Below, piece by piece: positions 11,633-23,349 of a stretch of 64,000 bases of DNA. The translations under genes were made by a program, and so were the position numbers. Source of the stretch: Cotesia glomerata. Its lineage: Eukaryota > Arthropoda > Insecta > Hymenoptera > Braconidae. The DNA lies in the NCBI RefSeq assembly GCF_020080835.1, contig NC_058163.1, positions 22,595,904-22,659,903 of the forward strand, written 5' to 3'. How positions within the stretch are numbered: the stretch's first letter is position 1; each line of letters starts with the position of its first letter. Under the pieces are notes generated by a model, which saw only the letters and a program-made list of their open reading frames with translations, was not told where the DNA came from and searched no databases.

Positions 11633-12782
11633 CTGTAACTTCACTTTTGAACTTTAAATTCAAATTTTGGAGAAAGGAAGCAAGAAAGAGCAAAATTGAT
11701 AAACATTTTTGTAGAAAATTAAATTTTTTATAAAAAAAGTCTGATATTTTTTTTTATTTTCAATATTTAGCCCAGAATTTTGAATTGAATCTTGAACATT
11801 CAAAATTTAAGTAAATAAAACAGTTTTTGTTTATTAATTATAATTTTTAAAAATATAATAATAATCAAAGCTAAAGAATTTCTTTAAAATTTCTCAATTA
11901 GTGTCACATCTGTCGTTACATATTTAATATATTTATAAATTCCCTGTAAATATCTAAATTACTGTCATTATAATATAATAATAAGTCACGTTAGATTGAT
12001 ATTTAGAATGTCTATCAAAATAGTCCGAACAAAATGCGAAGCTACTGAACAGCTGCTGAAATAGTTGTCCATAGTTTTGGTAAAATAACACCCAAGTTAT
12101 GCCTGACATTATATTGTATACATACAAGAATGAGTAGGGGAGAGTTATGTTACAAATTTATAAAAGTTCTTATTATAAAATAACTTCTTATTTATTATTA
12201 CTAATTTCGATTCAAATTTCGTATAAAATATCAGAATACATGAAAAAAAAATCCTTCGAATTGTAAAATGAAAATGTCACTTGAATAAATAAATAAAACA
12301 AAAATAAAAAAAAGTACCCCGACATACTATGCCGAAGTAATTCGCTTATTAAGTTCTGGGCTTTGACATTCCTCGGAAGTGGATGCCACGGACGTTTGCT
12401 TTGAGGGAAAATATGCCAAGAATCGTAAAATGCCGGGAAGTTACGCACAAAGAGGGGGAGGGTTAACCCTGCATTTAAACAAATTAACAATTACTTCAAA
12501 TGAGTCACTTTAATTCCGACAATAGCAAGAATTTTCTTGGATTATCCGTGAAAAAATTTTTTATACGTTATAATTTGCACATATGTGATCATATAAATGC
12601 ATATATATGATTTTTCAACAAACAAAAAATTATATAAGAAATCAAAAATTTAAAATTTATAATAAATTATTTTTTTATTCTTCATACAAAATTTTTGTTG
12701 CAACTTTGGCGCACTCTATCATTTAAACAAATCGACGAATCAAAAAATCTTGGGTATAAAATTTGTTGAAAATTTTATACGT

Positions 12783-13441
12783 TACACAGAGAAAAAAATT
12801 CACTTGAGTCAAGAAAATATTTTTCTTCCTAATTATTTTCTTGAGCGAAAAAAAATTTTTTTTGACACAAGAAATTTCACTTATTTCAACAAAATTAATT
12901 CTCTTGCTTTAAGAAATACGTCTCTTGATCCACGAAAATTTATTTAAGTCAAGAAAAATTTCTTGTTTTGAGAAAATCCAGCCTCTTGCTCCAAAAAATT
13001 TGGTTCTTGATAGAAGTAAATTTTCTTATCTTGAGAAAATTTCTCTCTTGCTCCAAAAAATTAAATATAAAGATAGAAGTAAATTTTCATAAATATTTTT
13101 ATTGATTAACATGTCAAATAGGAAGGTCAAATAATATTAAATCATTTTTTTTCATTCAATATGTATAATTGCACGCTAAAATAATATAAAATGGGTATCA
13201 AATATTCAAGAGAAAAATTTTCTCAAGGTGAGAAAAATTTTTTTCTTAGCTGAAGAAGGTGGCGCTGCTTCCCTAAAGTATCTAAAAATCTTGATCAAAT
13301 ATAAAAATTTATTGTATCAAGTATTTATGATAATTTGAATTAAGAAAAAATTATTTTCACCAAGAATAGAATTTCAAGAAAAATTTTTACTTCGGTCAAC
13401 ACAACTTCGGTCTTTCTTCAGGTAATTTTTCTTTCTGTGTA
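12783..13441 (+). mobile_element. MITE family A, copy 4
   Basis: Ends are tacacagagaaaaaaattca and tttttctttctgtgta. It lacks about 30 bp of the subterminal region (the cccgaaaattttcttgag part) near the right end. The central block aggtggcgctgcttccc lies at about 13256. Confidence 0.7.
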
Positions 13442-13476
13442 ATTTCCAAAAGTTTAAAGTACTATTTGTTGCTAAA

Positions 13477-13695
13477 ATAGGGTAGAAGTACCGTTTGTGG
13501 CCATTTATTGTTCAAATAAACGATATAAATGAATTTATATTAATAATTCATTACAAACTCAATTTGTTTTGATATAAATTTTTTTAAAACTCGACAAAAA
13601 TATGGTTATAATATTATAATTTTTTATAAATTAATTCAAATGTTAACTGGCCAAATATGGCGCTAAGGTGGCCAAAAACGGTACTTCTACCCTAT
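13477..13695. mobile_element. MITE with GGGTAGAAGTACCGTTT TIRs
   Basis: This 219-bp element has TIRs of about 27 bp, atagggtagaagtaccgttt and its complement aaacggtacttctaccctat with one mismatch beyond. The interior is AT-rich and non-coding. It lies directly downstream of MITE A copy 4. Confidence 0.65.
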
Positions 13696-15138
13696 TGATT
13701 CTCTATAAAAAAAAATTTAACTCTCTATAAAAAAATTCTTATCAATTTTACCGTATCTTCAATTCTCGAGCTAGAATTTTGAAAAAAAGACTACGGTCCG
13801 TGAATTTTTAAATTATTTATTTTTGTATGATTTTTAAAATAAATGTATCGATCCGTGGGACTGTAAATTGAGACGAAAATAAAGAATATAATATGAAGCA
13901 CGCAATGGTCTCCTCTGAAAAGCGTGTGTGGTATGTGGGCATTAAGGTATTGGGGAATCGCGGAGCGTCAATTAGAGTGAAATTTGGTTTTCGACTGTGT
14001 ACAGTGAACATAAGAAAGAAATATATGTAAGGTGAGTATGAGACTTGGTGGAGACTGTAGCGTAAAGGAGCATCATATCACATGTGAGGAATAAAATATA
14101 TAAGACGTAAGATGTGAGTGGGCTCCGTGTCCCATGTGTGTTATTATTTTCGGTGCCGACAATCGCCGATGTGAAAGTTACTCGAGGTCTTACTTATACT
14201 CGGGTCCAGCAAGCACTGAATACTCACATCTCCGTCGGGATGATGTACGTGTATGATGAATTTTGCATGAGAAATGACACGCGTCTACTTTTAATATTAA
14301 CTTATATTATGTATATTCTCCGGTCTGCTGTTGTTGTGCTGGGAATACTTACAGTTGTACTCAATGCAGCAATTAATCATCCGAAAAAATATCACTGGGA
14401 CTTGGAACTGGAAATTTATTTTTAAATGATAATTTATAATTTTAGAATACCCGATAATTTAGTTGCCGATTTATGAGGCTATCAGTTTATTTCGATCAAT
14501 CCTCTCCCTGGTCATGTTATTCCGCCGAGAAGTTAACGGGGCTTTCAAATTCTACAATATTACTTTGTTATTTATTTATATTTATGTTTTTTAGTCGGTA
14601 TATATATCGCATTATTGGATCGATCAGATCAGATCAGATTGATGAGGTCAGATCAACTTTATCTCTTAAAATTCCGCATCCGAATTTTTATCGGTGGATT
14701 TTTAGTGGAATAAAGTCGAAGCTTTTTTTCAATATTAATAATAAATTTTAATAATTTATTTAATATTAAAATTCATTTGTAACTAATTTTGAAAATTTTT
14801 ATTAATTATTTTTTAATACATTTTTTTCCTGTCACAGAATTATTTTTTAATTAAGTCTCAGATAAATTCAATATTTTTTATAACAGTACTAAGATAATTA
14901 AAAAAAATTTTTTCTGTCACATTCAATGTCAATCATTGATTAAATTTTTTTTTTTAATAATCAATCTCTAAAGGCTCAAAATAAAAAATATCAAAATTTA
15001 TATTTAATAAAATTTTAATAATTTACTTTACATATGTAAAATTGAAAACTAAAAAATTTATTCATTTTTCTGACTAAAATTTTTAGCCAAAAAAATTATT
15101 CTTCACGGAAAAAAAAATTTCGTTCTGGTAACGTATGC

Positions 15139-17026
15139 GGAGAAAAAAATTTTGCTATAGGAACTCTATAGTAGTTAGTTAGTTGTAAAAAGTTCCAGTA
15201 GGTTAACGTATTCTTATAGTAACAATACCATTTGGCTCCTGCAACTCTACATCGTTGAGCTCTGAGAGCTAAACGTTATTTACCTCTCACAACTCTACAG
15301 GATCGTTCTGAGACTATAACAAATTTTTGGAAGTCTGCTTAGTAATTTTTTTTACGATTTAGCATTGATAATTTAATAAATAAATGCGGCAGAACGAATT
15401 TATATTGCCAACAATAATTGTATATGACAAATAAGAATAGTATTATAATAGAAATAAAATAATAATAGAACTTATATTACAAATAAAAATTATTTGTAAA
15501 ATAAAAATATGGTCGTCACAAAATTATCTTATTTTTTTAATTATATCAATAAATATTGGACATAAAATCACTACCGTATATGCACAAGAAAAGATAAATA
15601 AACTAAAACAAATTTTATTTTGTGTTAAATGGGGTCTTTTTATTGTATTCAGATAACTTATTACTTATCACAATATACTCAATTAATAAATTAAATTAAC
15701 AGTCACTGCAAATGAACCTTGAAAAACCATACATACAAAACTGTTCTAACGAAATTTAATTTCAAAAAAAAAAAAACCTATTTCCTTAAATAAATAAACT
15801 AGAAGATTAATTGTCCTCATATATTTTTAATAATATGGATGAGTACCAAAATAATTCTGTTTGTCATTATAGAAGGTTATGAAATATGTCAACGCACTCC
15901 TACTGCGCAACGTAGAGCGCTCCCAACTATACCGTTTGGCTCTGAGAACAATCCCGTAGAGCTCTGAGAGCTCAACAACATCGAGTCATCAGAACTAAAT
16001 AACATTATGTTACTGTAACTCTACAACGAATAGTAAACTGTGTATAGTTGTGGTAACTCTACAGTTAGGTTACCAGAACGAAATTTTTTTTTCCGTGTAA
16101 CTGTAGAGTTACCACAACTATACACAGTTTACTGTTCGTTGTAGAGTTACAGTAACAAAATGTTATTTAGTTCTGATAACTCAATGTTGTTGAGCTCTCA
16201 GAGCTCTATGGAATTGTTCTCAGAGCCAAACGGTATAGTTGGGAGCGCTCTACGTTGCGCAGTAGGAGTGCATTGACATATTTCATAACCTTCTATAATG
16301 ACAAACAGAATTCTTTTGTTACTCATCCATATTATTAAAAATATATGAGGACAATTAAGTTTCTAGTTTAATTATTTAAGGAAATAGGGTTTTTTTTTTG
16401 TCAAATTGAATTTCGTTAGAACAGTTTTGTATTTATGGTTTTTCAAGGTTCATTTGCAGTGACTGTTAATTTAATTTATTAGTTGAATATATTGTGATAA
16501 GTGATAATTTATCGGAATACATTAAAAAGACCCCATTTAACACAAAATAAAATTTATTTTCGTTTATTTATCTTTTCTTGTGTATATACGGTAGTGATTT
16601 TATGTCCAATATTTATTGATATAATTAAAAAAATAAGATAATTTTGTGACGACCATATTTTTATTTTACAGATAATTTTTATTTGTAATATAAGTTCTAT
16701 TATTATTTTATTTCTATTATAATACTATTCTTATTTGTCATATACAATTATTGTTGGCAATATAAATTCGTTCTGCCGCATTTATTTATTAAATTATCAA
16801 TGCTAAATCGTAAAAAAAATTACTAAGCAGACTTCCAAAAATTTGTTATAGTCTCAGAACGATCCTGTAGAGTTGTGAGAGGTAAATAACGTTTAGCTCT
16901 CAGAGCTCAACGATGTAGAGTTGCAGGAGCTAAACGGTATTGTTACTATAAGAATACATTAACCTACTGGAACTTTTTACAACTAACTAACTACTATAGA
17001 GTTCCTATAGCAAAATTTTTTTCTCC
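15139..17026. repeat. Giant inverted repeat, two 926-bp arms
   Basis: The left arm 15139-16064 and right arm 16101-17026 are reverse complements with only scattered differences by eye and the same length of 926 bp. They are separated by a 36-nt spacer. The outer ends read ggagaaaaaaattttgc / gcaaaatttttttctcc. A second pair of ends, cacggaaaaaaaaatttcg at 15104 and its complement ending 16097, delimits a 994-bp CACGG...CCGTG unit that overlaps the left arm. No ORF of note lies in the arms. It is inside a TfAP-2 intron, so it would be transcribed as a long hairpin. Confidence 0.85.
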
Positions 17027-17053
17027 ATGTTGAATAAATTTTCTTAAGAATTT

Positions 17054-17751
17054 TACACAGAAAGAAAAATTCCTTGACTGGAAAACAAAATTCTTGGTTC
17101 AAGAAAATTTTCGGGTGCCTGAAGGAAGATTGTTGTGTTGGCCGAAGTAAAAATTTTTCTTGAAATTCTATTCTTGGTAGAAGTAATTTTTTCTTAATTT
17201 AAATTATCATAAATACTTGATACAATAAATTTTTATATTTGATCAAGATTTTTAGATACTTTAGGGAAGTAGCGCCACCTACTTCAGCTGAGAAAAAAAT
17301 TTTCTCACCTAGAGAAAATTTTTCTCTTGAATATTTAATACCCATTTTATATTATTTTAGCGTGCAATTATACATATTGAATGAAAAAAAATGATTCAAT
17401 ATTATTTGACCTTCCCATTTGACATGTTAATCAATAAAAATATTAATAAAAATTAACTTCTATCTTTATATTTAATTTTTTGGAGCAAGAGAGAAATTTT
17501 CTCAAGACAAGAAAATTTACTTCTATCAAGAACTAAATTTTTTGGAGCAAGAGGCTGAATTTTCTCAAAACAAAATTTTCTTGACTTGAATAAATTTTCT
17601 GGATCAAGATACGTATTTCTTAAAGCAAGAGAATTAATTTTGTTGAAATAAATGAAATTTCTTGTGTCAAAAAAAAAATTTTTTTTCGCTCAAGAAAATA
17701 ATTAAGAAGAAAAATATTTTCTTGGCTCAAGTGAACCTTTTTTTCTGTGTA
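17054..17751 (-). mobile_element. MITE family A, copy 5 (inverted)
   Basis: Full-length inverted copy, TACACAGAAAGAAAAATTCC to CTTTTTTTCTGTGTA. It is inserted at the junction of a local direct duplication and immediately beside the 1.9-kb inverted repeat. Confidence 0.75.
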
Positions 17752-18296
17752 AAGGCTCAAATTAAAGAATATAAAAATTTATATTTAATAAAATTTTGAT
17801 AATTTATTTTATGTATGTAAAATTGAAAACTAAAAAATTTATTCTTCATTTTTTGACTAAAATTTCAACCAAAAAAATTATTTCTGAATAAATTTTCTTA
17901 AAAATTTTTATCAAAAATCCTAATAAATTAATTAAAAAAATCTCCTAAATAACTTTCAATTAAATTTCAACCTATCAGTAAGATTAATAAAAAATTCCTT
18001 AACATTCACACATAATAATTCAATAAAAAATAATTAATATATAATTGAAACAAAATTTCAAGCAAAAAAATAAAAGCATAATTTAATGAGCCATAAAAAA
18101 TTTCAATAAACGTTTTCATGAATAAAACTAATTACAAATTATAACGGACCGATAAAATTATGAATATTAAAAAAGTGCGGTAGCGCAAAAAGAGATAATC
18201 AATTTTTTTTAAAGTTTCATCCGAAGATACATAACAAATAATAACAAAATAATTGTATAGAAAAAAAAAGTAACGTTTCTAAAAATGAAGACTTAC

Positions 18297-18674
18297 GACA
18301 TGAATGCTTTCGGCATCTCGCCTGAGATCCTGAGTTCTCTGGCCAGCGGTGACCGCCGCGGAGAGATGGCTGTAGTGGTGCTGGTGGAGGGTGTTGATAG
18401 TCTGTGTGTAAGGATCGCCGACCAGGTAATCAAGATGTTGCGGCTGTCCAAGCCCGTGCTGAGGACTCGCGGGTGCGTGGTGGTGGGTCGGAAAGGGCGG
18501 CGGAAAGTACGGCGGCTGGAAGTCTGAAGCCGTCGGCAAGGAGGCTCCGCCGTGGTGCGGCATCCCCCCGCCGTTATTCCCATTGCCCCGATGACCGTGA
18601 TGATGACCACCCGAGTACGGCGAAGAGTTTCCTCCCCCTAGCGACGATATTCCTCCGTGGCTCGTCAATCGGTC
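18297..18674 (-). CDS. TfAP-2: TfAP-2 common exon 2, transactivation region
   Basis: This exon of 126 codons is the diagnostic part of the AP-2 family transcription factor, a nuclear protein that binds GC-rich GCCNNNGGC-type sites as a dimer. Acceptor (minus) is ttgcag and donor is gtaagt. The exon starts DRLTSHGG, matching the position of vertebrate exon 2 (starting DRHDGTSNG). It has Gly/His-rich segments at residues 7-43 and the family hallmark DFQPPYFPPPF at 51-61. A PYTQTINTLHQHHY segment at 88-101 corresponds to vertebrate DPYSLNPLHQ, and the exon ends TQDLRRDAESIHV. The PPxY-like second motif of vertebrates (PPPY) is PPPF here, so one candidate WW-domain ligand is altered while PPYF is kept. 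Both ends are phase 0, so any phase-0 first exon can be joined to it. Codon composition (CAC/CAT, GGC) is far from the AT-rich intron. Product identification is strong. Confidence 0.93.
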
Positions 18675-19102
18675 CTGCAATTATATCAATTTTTTATTTT
18701 AAGTAATATAAAAATAAGAAATAAGTCCAGTGTAATTTATTGAAATTAATTCTGTAAGCAAGCTCATTTCCTCTAGAGATACCGAACTGGACTCGGACGT
18801 CAAGAGCCGCTTATTCATCCTCTACTCTACTGGCATCCGAAGAATCTTCGCGAGATATCGATCGTTGCCAACCACTTGGACAAACTTACTCTTCCTTCAT
18901 ACACGATCTGTTTTTGCCCACTTTTAAATCAGTGATTAAAGGGACATGGAATTTTCATTGTCTCTTTTTACAGTTATATACTTTTTTTTTTTGGTAGTTT
19001 GGGTTTAATTGAGTAATAATTAAAAATAACACTTGGATGATTTTGTAGAAGTTATTCTTTTGATGTTTAATAAAATTTAATCAGTGTAAAAAATTGAAAA
19101 AT

Positions 19103-19328
19103 TACACAGAAAAAAAAATTTACTTGAATCAAGTAAATAATTTGGAAGAATTTTATCTTCTTCATTTGAGTAGAAAAATTCTTGAACTAAGAAATTTTTC
19201 TTGGTTTAAGTAAATTTTATTTAATTTAAGAATTTTTCGTCTTGATTCAAGACAATGATACTCTTTAAAATTGTTTTCTTGGTTCAAGAATTTTTCTTTT
19301 GATTCAATTTAATTTTTTTTTCAGTGTA
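19103..19328. mobile_element. Short MITE family C, copy 2
   Basis: Ends are tacacagaaaaaaaaattta and aattttttttttcagtgta. It is homologous over its length to the copies at 6957 and 32892 (units such as cttgattcaagacaa). Confidence 0.6.
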
Positions 19329-21605
19329 CACTTAGTTAAATTTGTAGAAATTTTGTCTCGTTAATTTGTGTTTATTAATTAAAAAAAACACTTGGTTAAT
19401 TTTATGGTAATTATTTTATTAATTTTTAAAAAGTTTCTCCGAAATATTAAATTATTCAAAGTGTAAAAAAATTCATCAAAAATAATTTGTTTTTGAAATT
19501 ATCATTATCTTTATTAATATATTTACAGATTCAAGTTTTGTATATAAAAAATTTTTTATTTATAATTCCTGTCCTAATGGACTATAATTATAATAGAATT
19601 TACATCACATATATTTGTAAAGAGTATGTTATTTTTAATTTAATATTTATTTTATTTTTAGGAATAATAAGTATTCAGGTAGGGTCAATTCTATAACATT
19701 TTAGAATCAAATTTCTACAAGGGAAAATTTTTCAAACCAATACGCCATCTGTCGGATTTTACCGGTACTATTTTTTTTTATTAATGACAAGCGTAAATAT
19801 TCATGTGTAAATTATGTCAAGATTTTTTTAAAAATAAATTAGTGAACATTTTTAACAACTGAAAAAATAAAATTTATCTGGAAAAAAATTTTTGTCGCAT
19901 TTTTTTTTAAATATTTTTTTTTTTTTAGACGATTTATAATTTTATATATTTTAAAGGATGGAATTATTTAGAACATATAGCGTTTTAAGTGCCACAGAGG
20001 GACATGAAACAATTTTTTTTCGGATAATTGTGATCTACAAGTGTATAAATTAAGCAAAAAATCAAAATCAAAATTTTTTTTGGTTAAATTTGCACTTTTA
20101 AATCATTTGTAAAAATATGATCTCCAAATGTTAGTGATCATGTATCAATAATTTATTAAAAAAAAAATAATTATAATTTTAATTGCTAATAATTGATAAA
20201 TTTTATCGAAAAAAAAAAAATTATTTTCAAAGCGAAAATTTAAAAATGAAATAATTCCACGGATTCAAAGTAATAAACATTACTTACATTTAAAATCCAT
20301 AAGTTCATCGCAACAATGATAAAAATGAAAAAAACCCCACTAAAACAAAATACAAGTTGAATACAAGTAATTCCTCAACAAGCGGAATATAATTTAATAA
20401 TTAAGAAGCGATAGTATAAACTAAAATAATAAAATGTCCGTTAACGCGCGCACTTGGCTCGGCAATGAATAGCCTTGGTTTAATAGTTAGCCTCCTAATG
20501 ACTTTTTAAAATTGTAAAAAATAGATAACGCTCTAAAAGTATTATTTCTCAACATTGTTCAAAACGACACGCACTTATATTAATCGAGCTATACCTCTAT
20601 ACCAATACCTATATTAATCGTTATCGTTGTCATCATTATTATTACGATTATTACTTATTACCATTATTATTGTATCAGTACCGGATCAACGAATAGTAAT
20701 CGAGAAATTAGAATGTCGCTTTATCACCCATCAAAATAACGTCATCGTTTTAAAATATCATTATTCATTTTTATAAATAATAAATGTTATTAAGTGGATA
20801 ATAAAAGTCTTATCGAAATTTATTGGTGTTAAATAATTTTCAATGCGATGAGCCTGAGGTGTGTTATTTTATAATTTTTTTTTTATATTAAACTCATATA
20901 GTTTTCAGAATTAGACACTTTAATAGTAATTATTATTATGTAGGCTCGACTTTTTTTATTATTATTTTTAACCGCAATAAATTATTTTTAATGTTATTAA
21001 TTTCTTGTTTACATTAATTTTATTTAAAAATTATTTTTTTAAGTAATTTTTTATTAAATATAAAAAAAAACTGAGCCAAAAAAATTTTTTTACAAAATTT
21101 TGTAAAACTAGTTTTCATAAAAATATTTTTTCAAGGTATAAAAATTTTTGTTATTTTACGGTTAATTATTAAATGAAAAAAATATTAAATTAATAAATGA
21201 ATAAGTAACAAATTTATTTAATATTAATTAAATTTTTTAAAAAATTTTATTATAAAAATTTTAAAATTATACTTCACACATTTAAAAAAAAAAGAAAAAA
21301 ATTAACTTGATCTAAAAAAATTCTTAAAGTAATTTTGAAGAAATTTTATCCCAAAAAAAAATTACAAAAATTCTTCAAGAAAAAATGTAATTTTGTAATG
21401 AATTAAAAATATAAATTTATTTAAAATTTAAATCCATTTTATTATAGAAAAATTCAATAAAACTAACTACAAAAAAATCCTTATTTTACACTTTCAGAAT
21501 TTCAAAATAATTAATAATTTTTTAAATCTAAAACATTAATTTTGAAACTTTTGTCTAAAGTAAAATTAGATCCTAGCTTAATTATAAAATTTACATAAAA
21601 ACCTA

Positions 21606-21876
21606 CACTGATAGAAGGATTTGTTTATAGTTAAAAAGATTTCTTAATATTTAACAAATCATTTATTAGAAGCCATTTGTTAGTCCTTAACAAATATTTG
21701 TTAGTATTTAAAAAGATTTATTAATATTTAATAAATGAAAATCAGATTTATTATATACAAACAAATCATTTTAAATACTAAGAAATATTTGTTTAATACT
21801 AAAAAATGGTCTGTAATAAATGATTTGTTAACTATTAACAAATATTATTTAATACAAATAAATCCTTCTATCAGTG
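21606..21876. mobile_element. Palindromic MITE family B, copy 1
   Basis: This 271-bp element, flanked by TA on both sides, starts CACTGATAGAAGGATTTG and ends in the complement CAAATAAATCCTTCTATCAGTG-like sequence. It is largely self-complementary along its length, and built of aacaaatcattt/taacaaatatttgtt units. Confidence 0.7.
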
Positions 21877-21979
21877 TAAAATTTAATTCTACTTTCGTAA
21901 AAATAAATCTAAACCAACTTTCCAAAATAAATGAAAAAATCTCCGAATAGCTCTCTACTCTTTAAAACTAAAAATTTAC

Positions 21980-22072
21980 CTCAACTTCCATGACAGTGGT
22001 CATGTCAACATGAGGCGCGTAACAAAGCGCGAGTTTGTCAGCTGTCGGCGCCTCTGTGCGCGGCGGAAACAT
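21980..22072 (-). CDS. TfAP-2: TfAP-2 alternative first coding exon (proximal)
   Basis: This is a 31-codon open segment, too short for ordinary ORF lists. It starts at an ATG at 22072 (G at -3) and ends in phase 0 exactly at a donor gtaaat. An in-frame TAA lies upstream and no good 3' splice site precedes it, which suggests a first exon. The peptide begins MFPPRTEAPTADKLALC, and its last part reads CYAPHVDMTTVMEVE. Joining to the common exon gives ...VMEVE-DRLTSH, the same acidic-E-D-R join seen in vertebrate AP-2 (DCE-DRHDG). Second and third ATGs at codons 24 and 28 could also initiate. It lies 3.3 kb upstream of the common exon and just downstream of a CpG-rich block. I have not verified it against transcripts. 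The phase, donor and GC composition are what support it. Confidence 0.68.
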
Positions 22073-22724
22073 TTCGAGGATCTCCAGCTTGACGTTTTAT
22101 TTTATAATAAATCCAAACTTTCGAGCCTCTTACTTGTACCAATTGTAAACAAATCACAGGCCACAGAACTCCCACTCTTAAGAATTAAATTCGTGTTGAT
22201 TTACCACCAACAATATCAATTAATAATTAGTAAAAAAAAATTATTTAACCACTGAAAAAAGTATAAGCTTCCTAGCGAGTATTTTCCACATGGTCACTCT
22301 AGTCCTACTCATCAGCACTTAAAAATTAACAAGCAAGATTTATATTAGTACGGTCACACGAGATTCCGTGAGCCTTGTGAGACTTTTTGAGCTTGATGCG
22401 AGCGTTATTACCACTGTTATCATTATCACCACTCATCATTATTTTATAGTCTTATTCCAGCGCCGTAGGGATTACAAGTATCTATTATATTTATTTATAA
22501 TTATTGCCTAAGGTTAATAATAATATAAATGATTAGCCGAACCCGCGGCTGATATTTATCAATTTCAAAAAGTACATTTTAAAGATCAAAATTTAATTTT
22601 ATTGCACTGGAATTAAAATTAATATAAATAAAAATATAAATTATAATGAATAATTGGAGCCACAGATGGAGTTATGACCAATGGAGGCTACAAGATACAA
22701 GATACAAGATAATATAACATTACC

Positions 22725-22925
22725 GCGATCGCGCAATGACTGCGACACCACGTGGAGTGCTGGATCAGTAAGCACTAGATCCGAAGAAACCGGGACCGGG
22801 GGTCGGGGATAGGAGGAGTTCCCCTCCGTGGACCACTTATTACGGTGTTAGGTCTCGCGCGCGCAGTCAATCGTCGCGAGGAAGTCGGATGGGGCTCACG
22901 GGGACGCCCCTCCGACGAATAGCGA
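22725..22925 (-). promoter_or_regulatory. CpG-rich island upstream of the proximal first exon
   Basis: A GC-rich, CpG-dense block of about 200 bp (contains cgcgatcgcgc, gtctcgcgcgcgc, gtcgcgaggaag) is surrounded by very AT-rich DNA. It sits 0.65 kb upstream (minus strand) of the ATG at 22072. A TATA-rich stretch (about 22950-22975) lies just beyond it. It is a plausible promoter/5'UTR of the short TfAP-2 transcript. This is inferred from composition and position only. Confidence 0.35.
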
Positions 22926-23349
22926 CTAAGTACTTTGTTTTACTGATTACGATATGTAATATATAATATATACTGGATGGTACTAACACGGAGACTCTAT
23001 GTACTTATACTACACACACGTGCAAAGCAACATGTGTGCAGTCGGTAGGAATGGCCAGTCGCGGATTTATTCGCGGTTATGCCTCTACAGTTTGTGTTTC
23101 TCTTACTCTCACTTTTACTTGTTGCTTGTTCATAGTGAGAAATTATTTATTTTATTCGGGAATCATAAGCGGGGTTGTTTTTTATTTTTTTTTTATTAAA
23201 TAAGTAAAAAAATTAACTCTCAAGAAGAATTCTTGAATTAAGAAAATTATTTTTTTTGGAGCTTCTTGTCCTGATTTGAATAAAAAAATTCTTGAATTAG
23301 AATTTTATTTTATTTTATTAATTTCAAGAATTTTTTTATTTTTTTTTAG

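Larger units (their letters stand above)
2784..18296 (-). other. TfAP-2 intron 2 (15.5 kb, transposon-rich)
   Basis: This intron lies between the common exon and exon 3. It contains a Helitron-like element, five copies of the 690-bp MITE family in both orientations, shorter MITEs, a 140-bp hairpin, a tandem repeat and the 1.9-kb inverted repeat; all are listed separately. The stretches 3592-4792, 5891-6956, 8444-9373, 9716-10953, 11633-12782 and 13696-14970 show no gene or recognisable element. Of these, 8520-8900, 10280-10760 and 13820-14420 have moderate GC and might be regulatory. Short ORFs there look accidental. Confidence 0.75.
18675..21979 (-). other. TfAP-2 intron between proximal first exon and common exon
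   Basis: This 3.3-kb intron holds one short MITE (19103-19328), one palindromic MITE (21606-21876), and long poly-A/poly-T-rich sequence. The 150 bases next to the common exon (about 18760-18920) are of normal GC and unique. No further exon is recognised. Confidence 0.65.

Noticed and set aside
14114..14425. 103-codon plus-strand frame with a hydrophobic segment
   Set aside because: It opens with GTG, not ATG. It lies inside the TfAP-2 intron and has no family resemblance, so it is treated as chance.
18285..18706. Other-frame and opposite-strand ORFs over the AP-2 exon
   Set aside because: Shadows of the real exon; only the frame with DFQPPYFPPPF fits the family and the splice phases.
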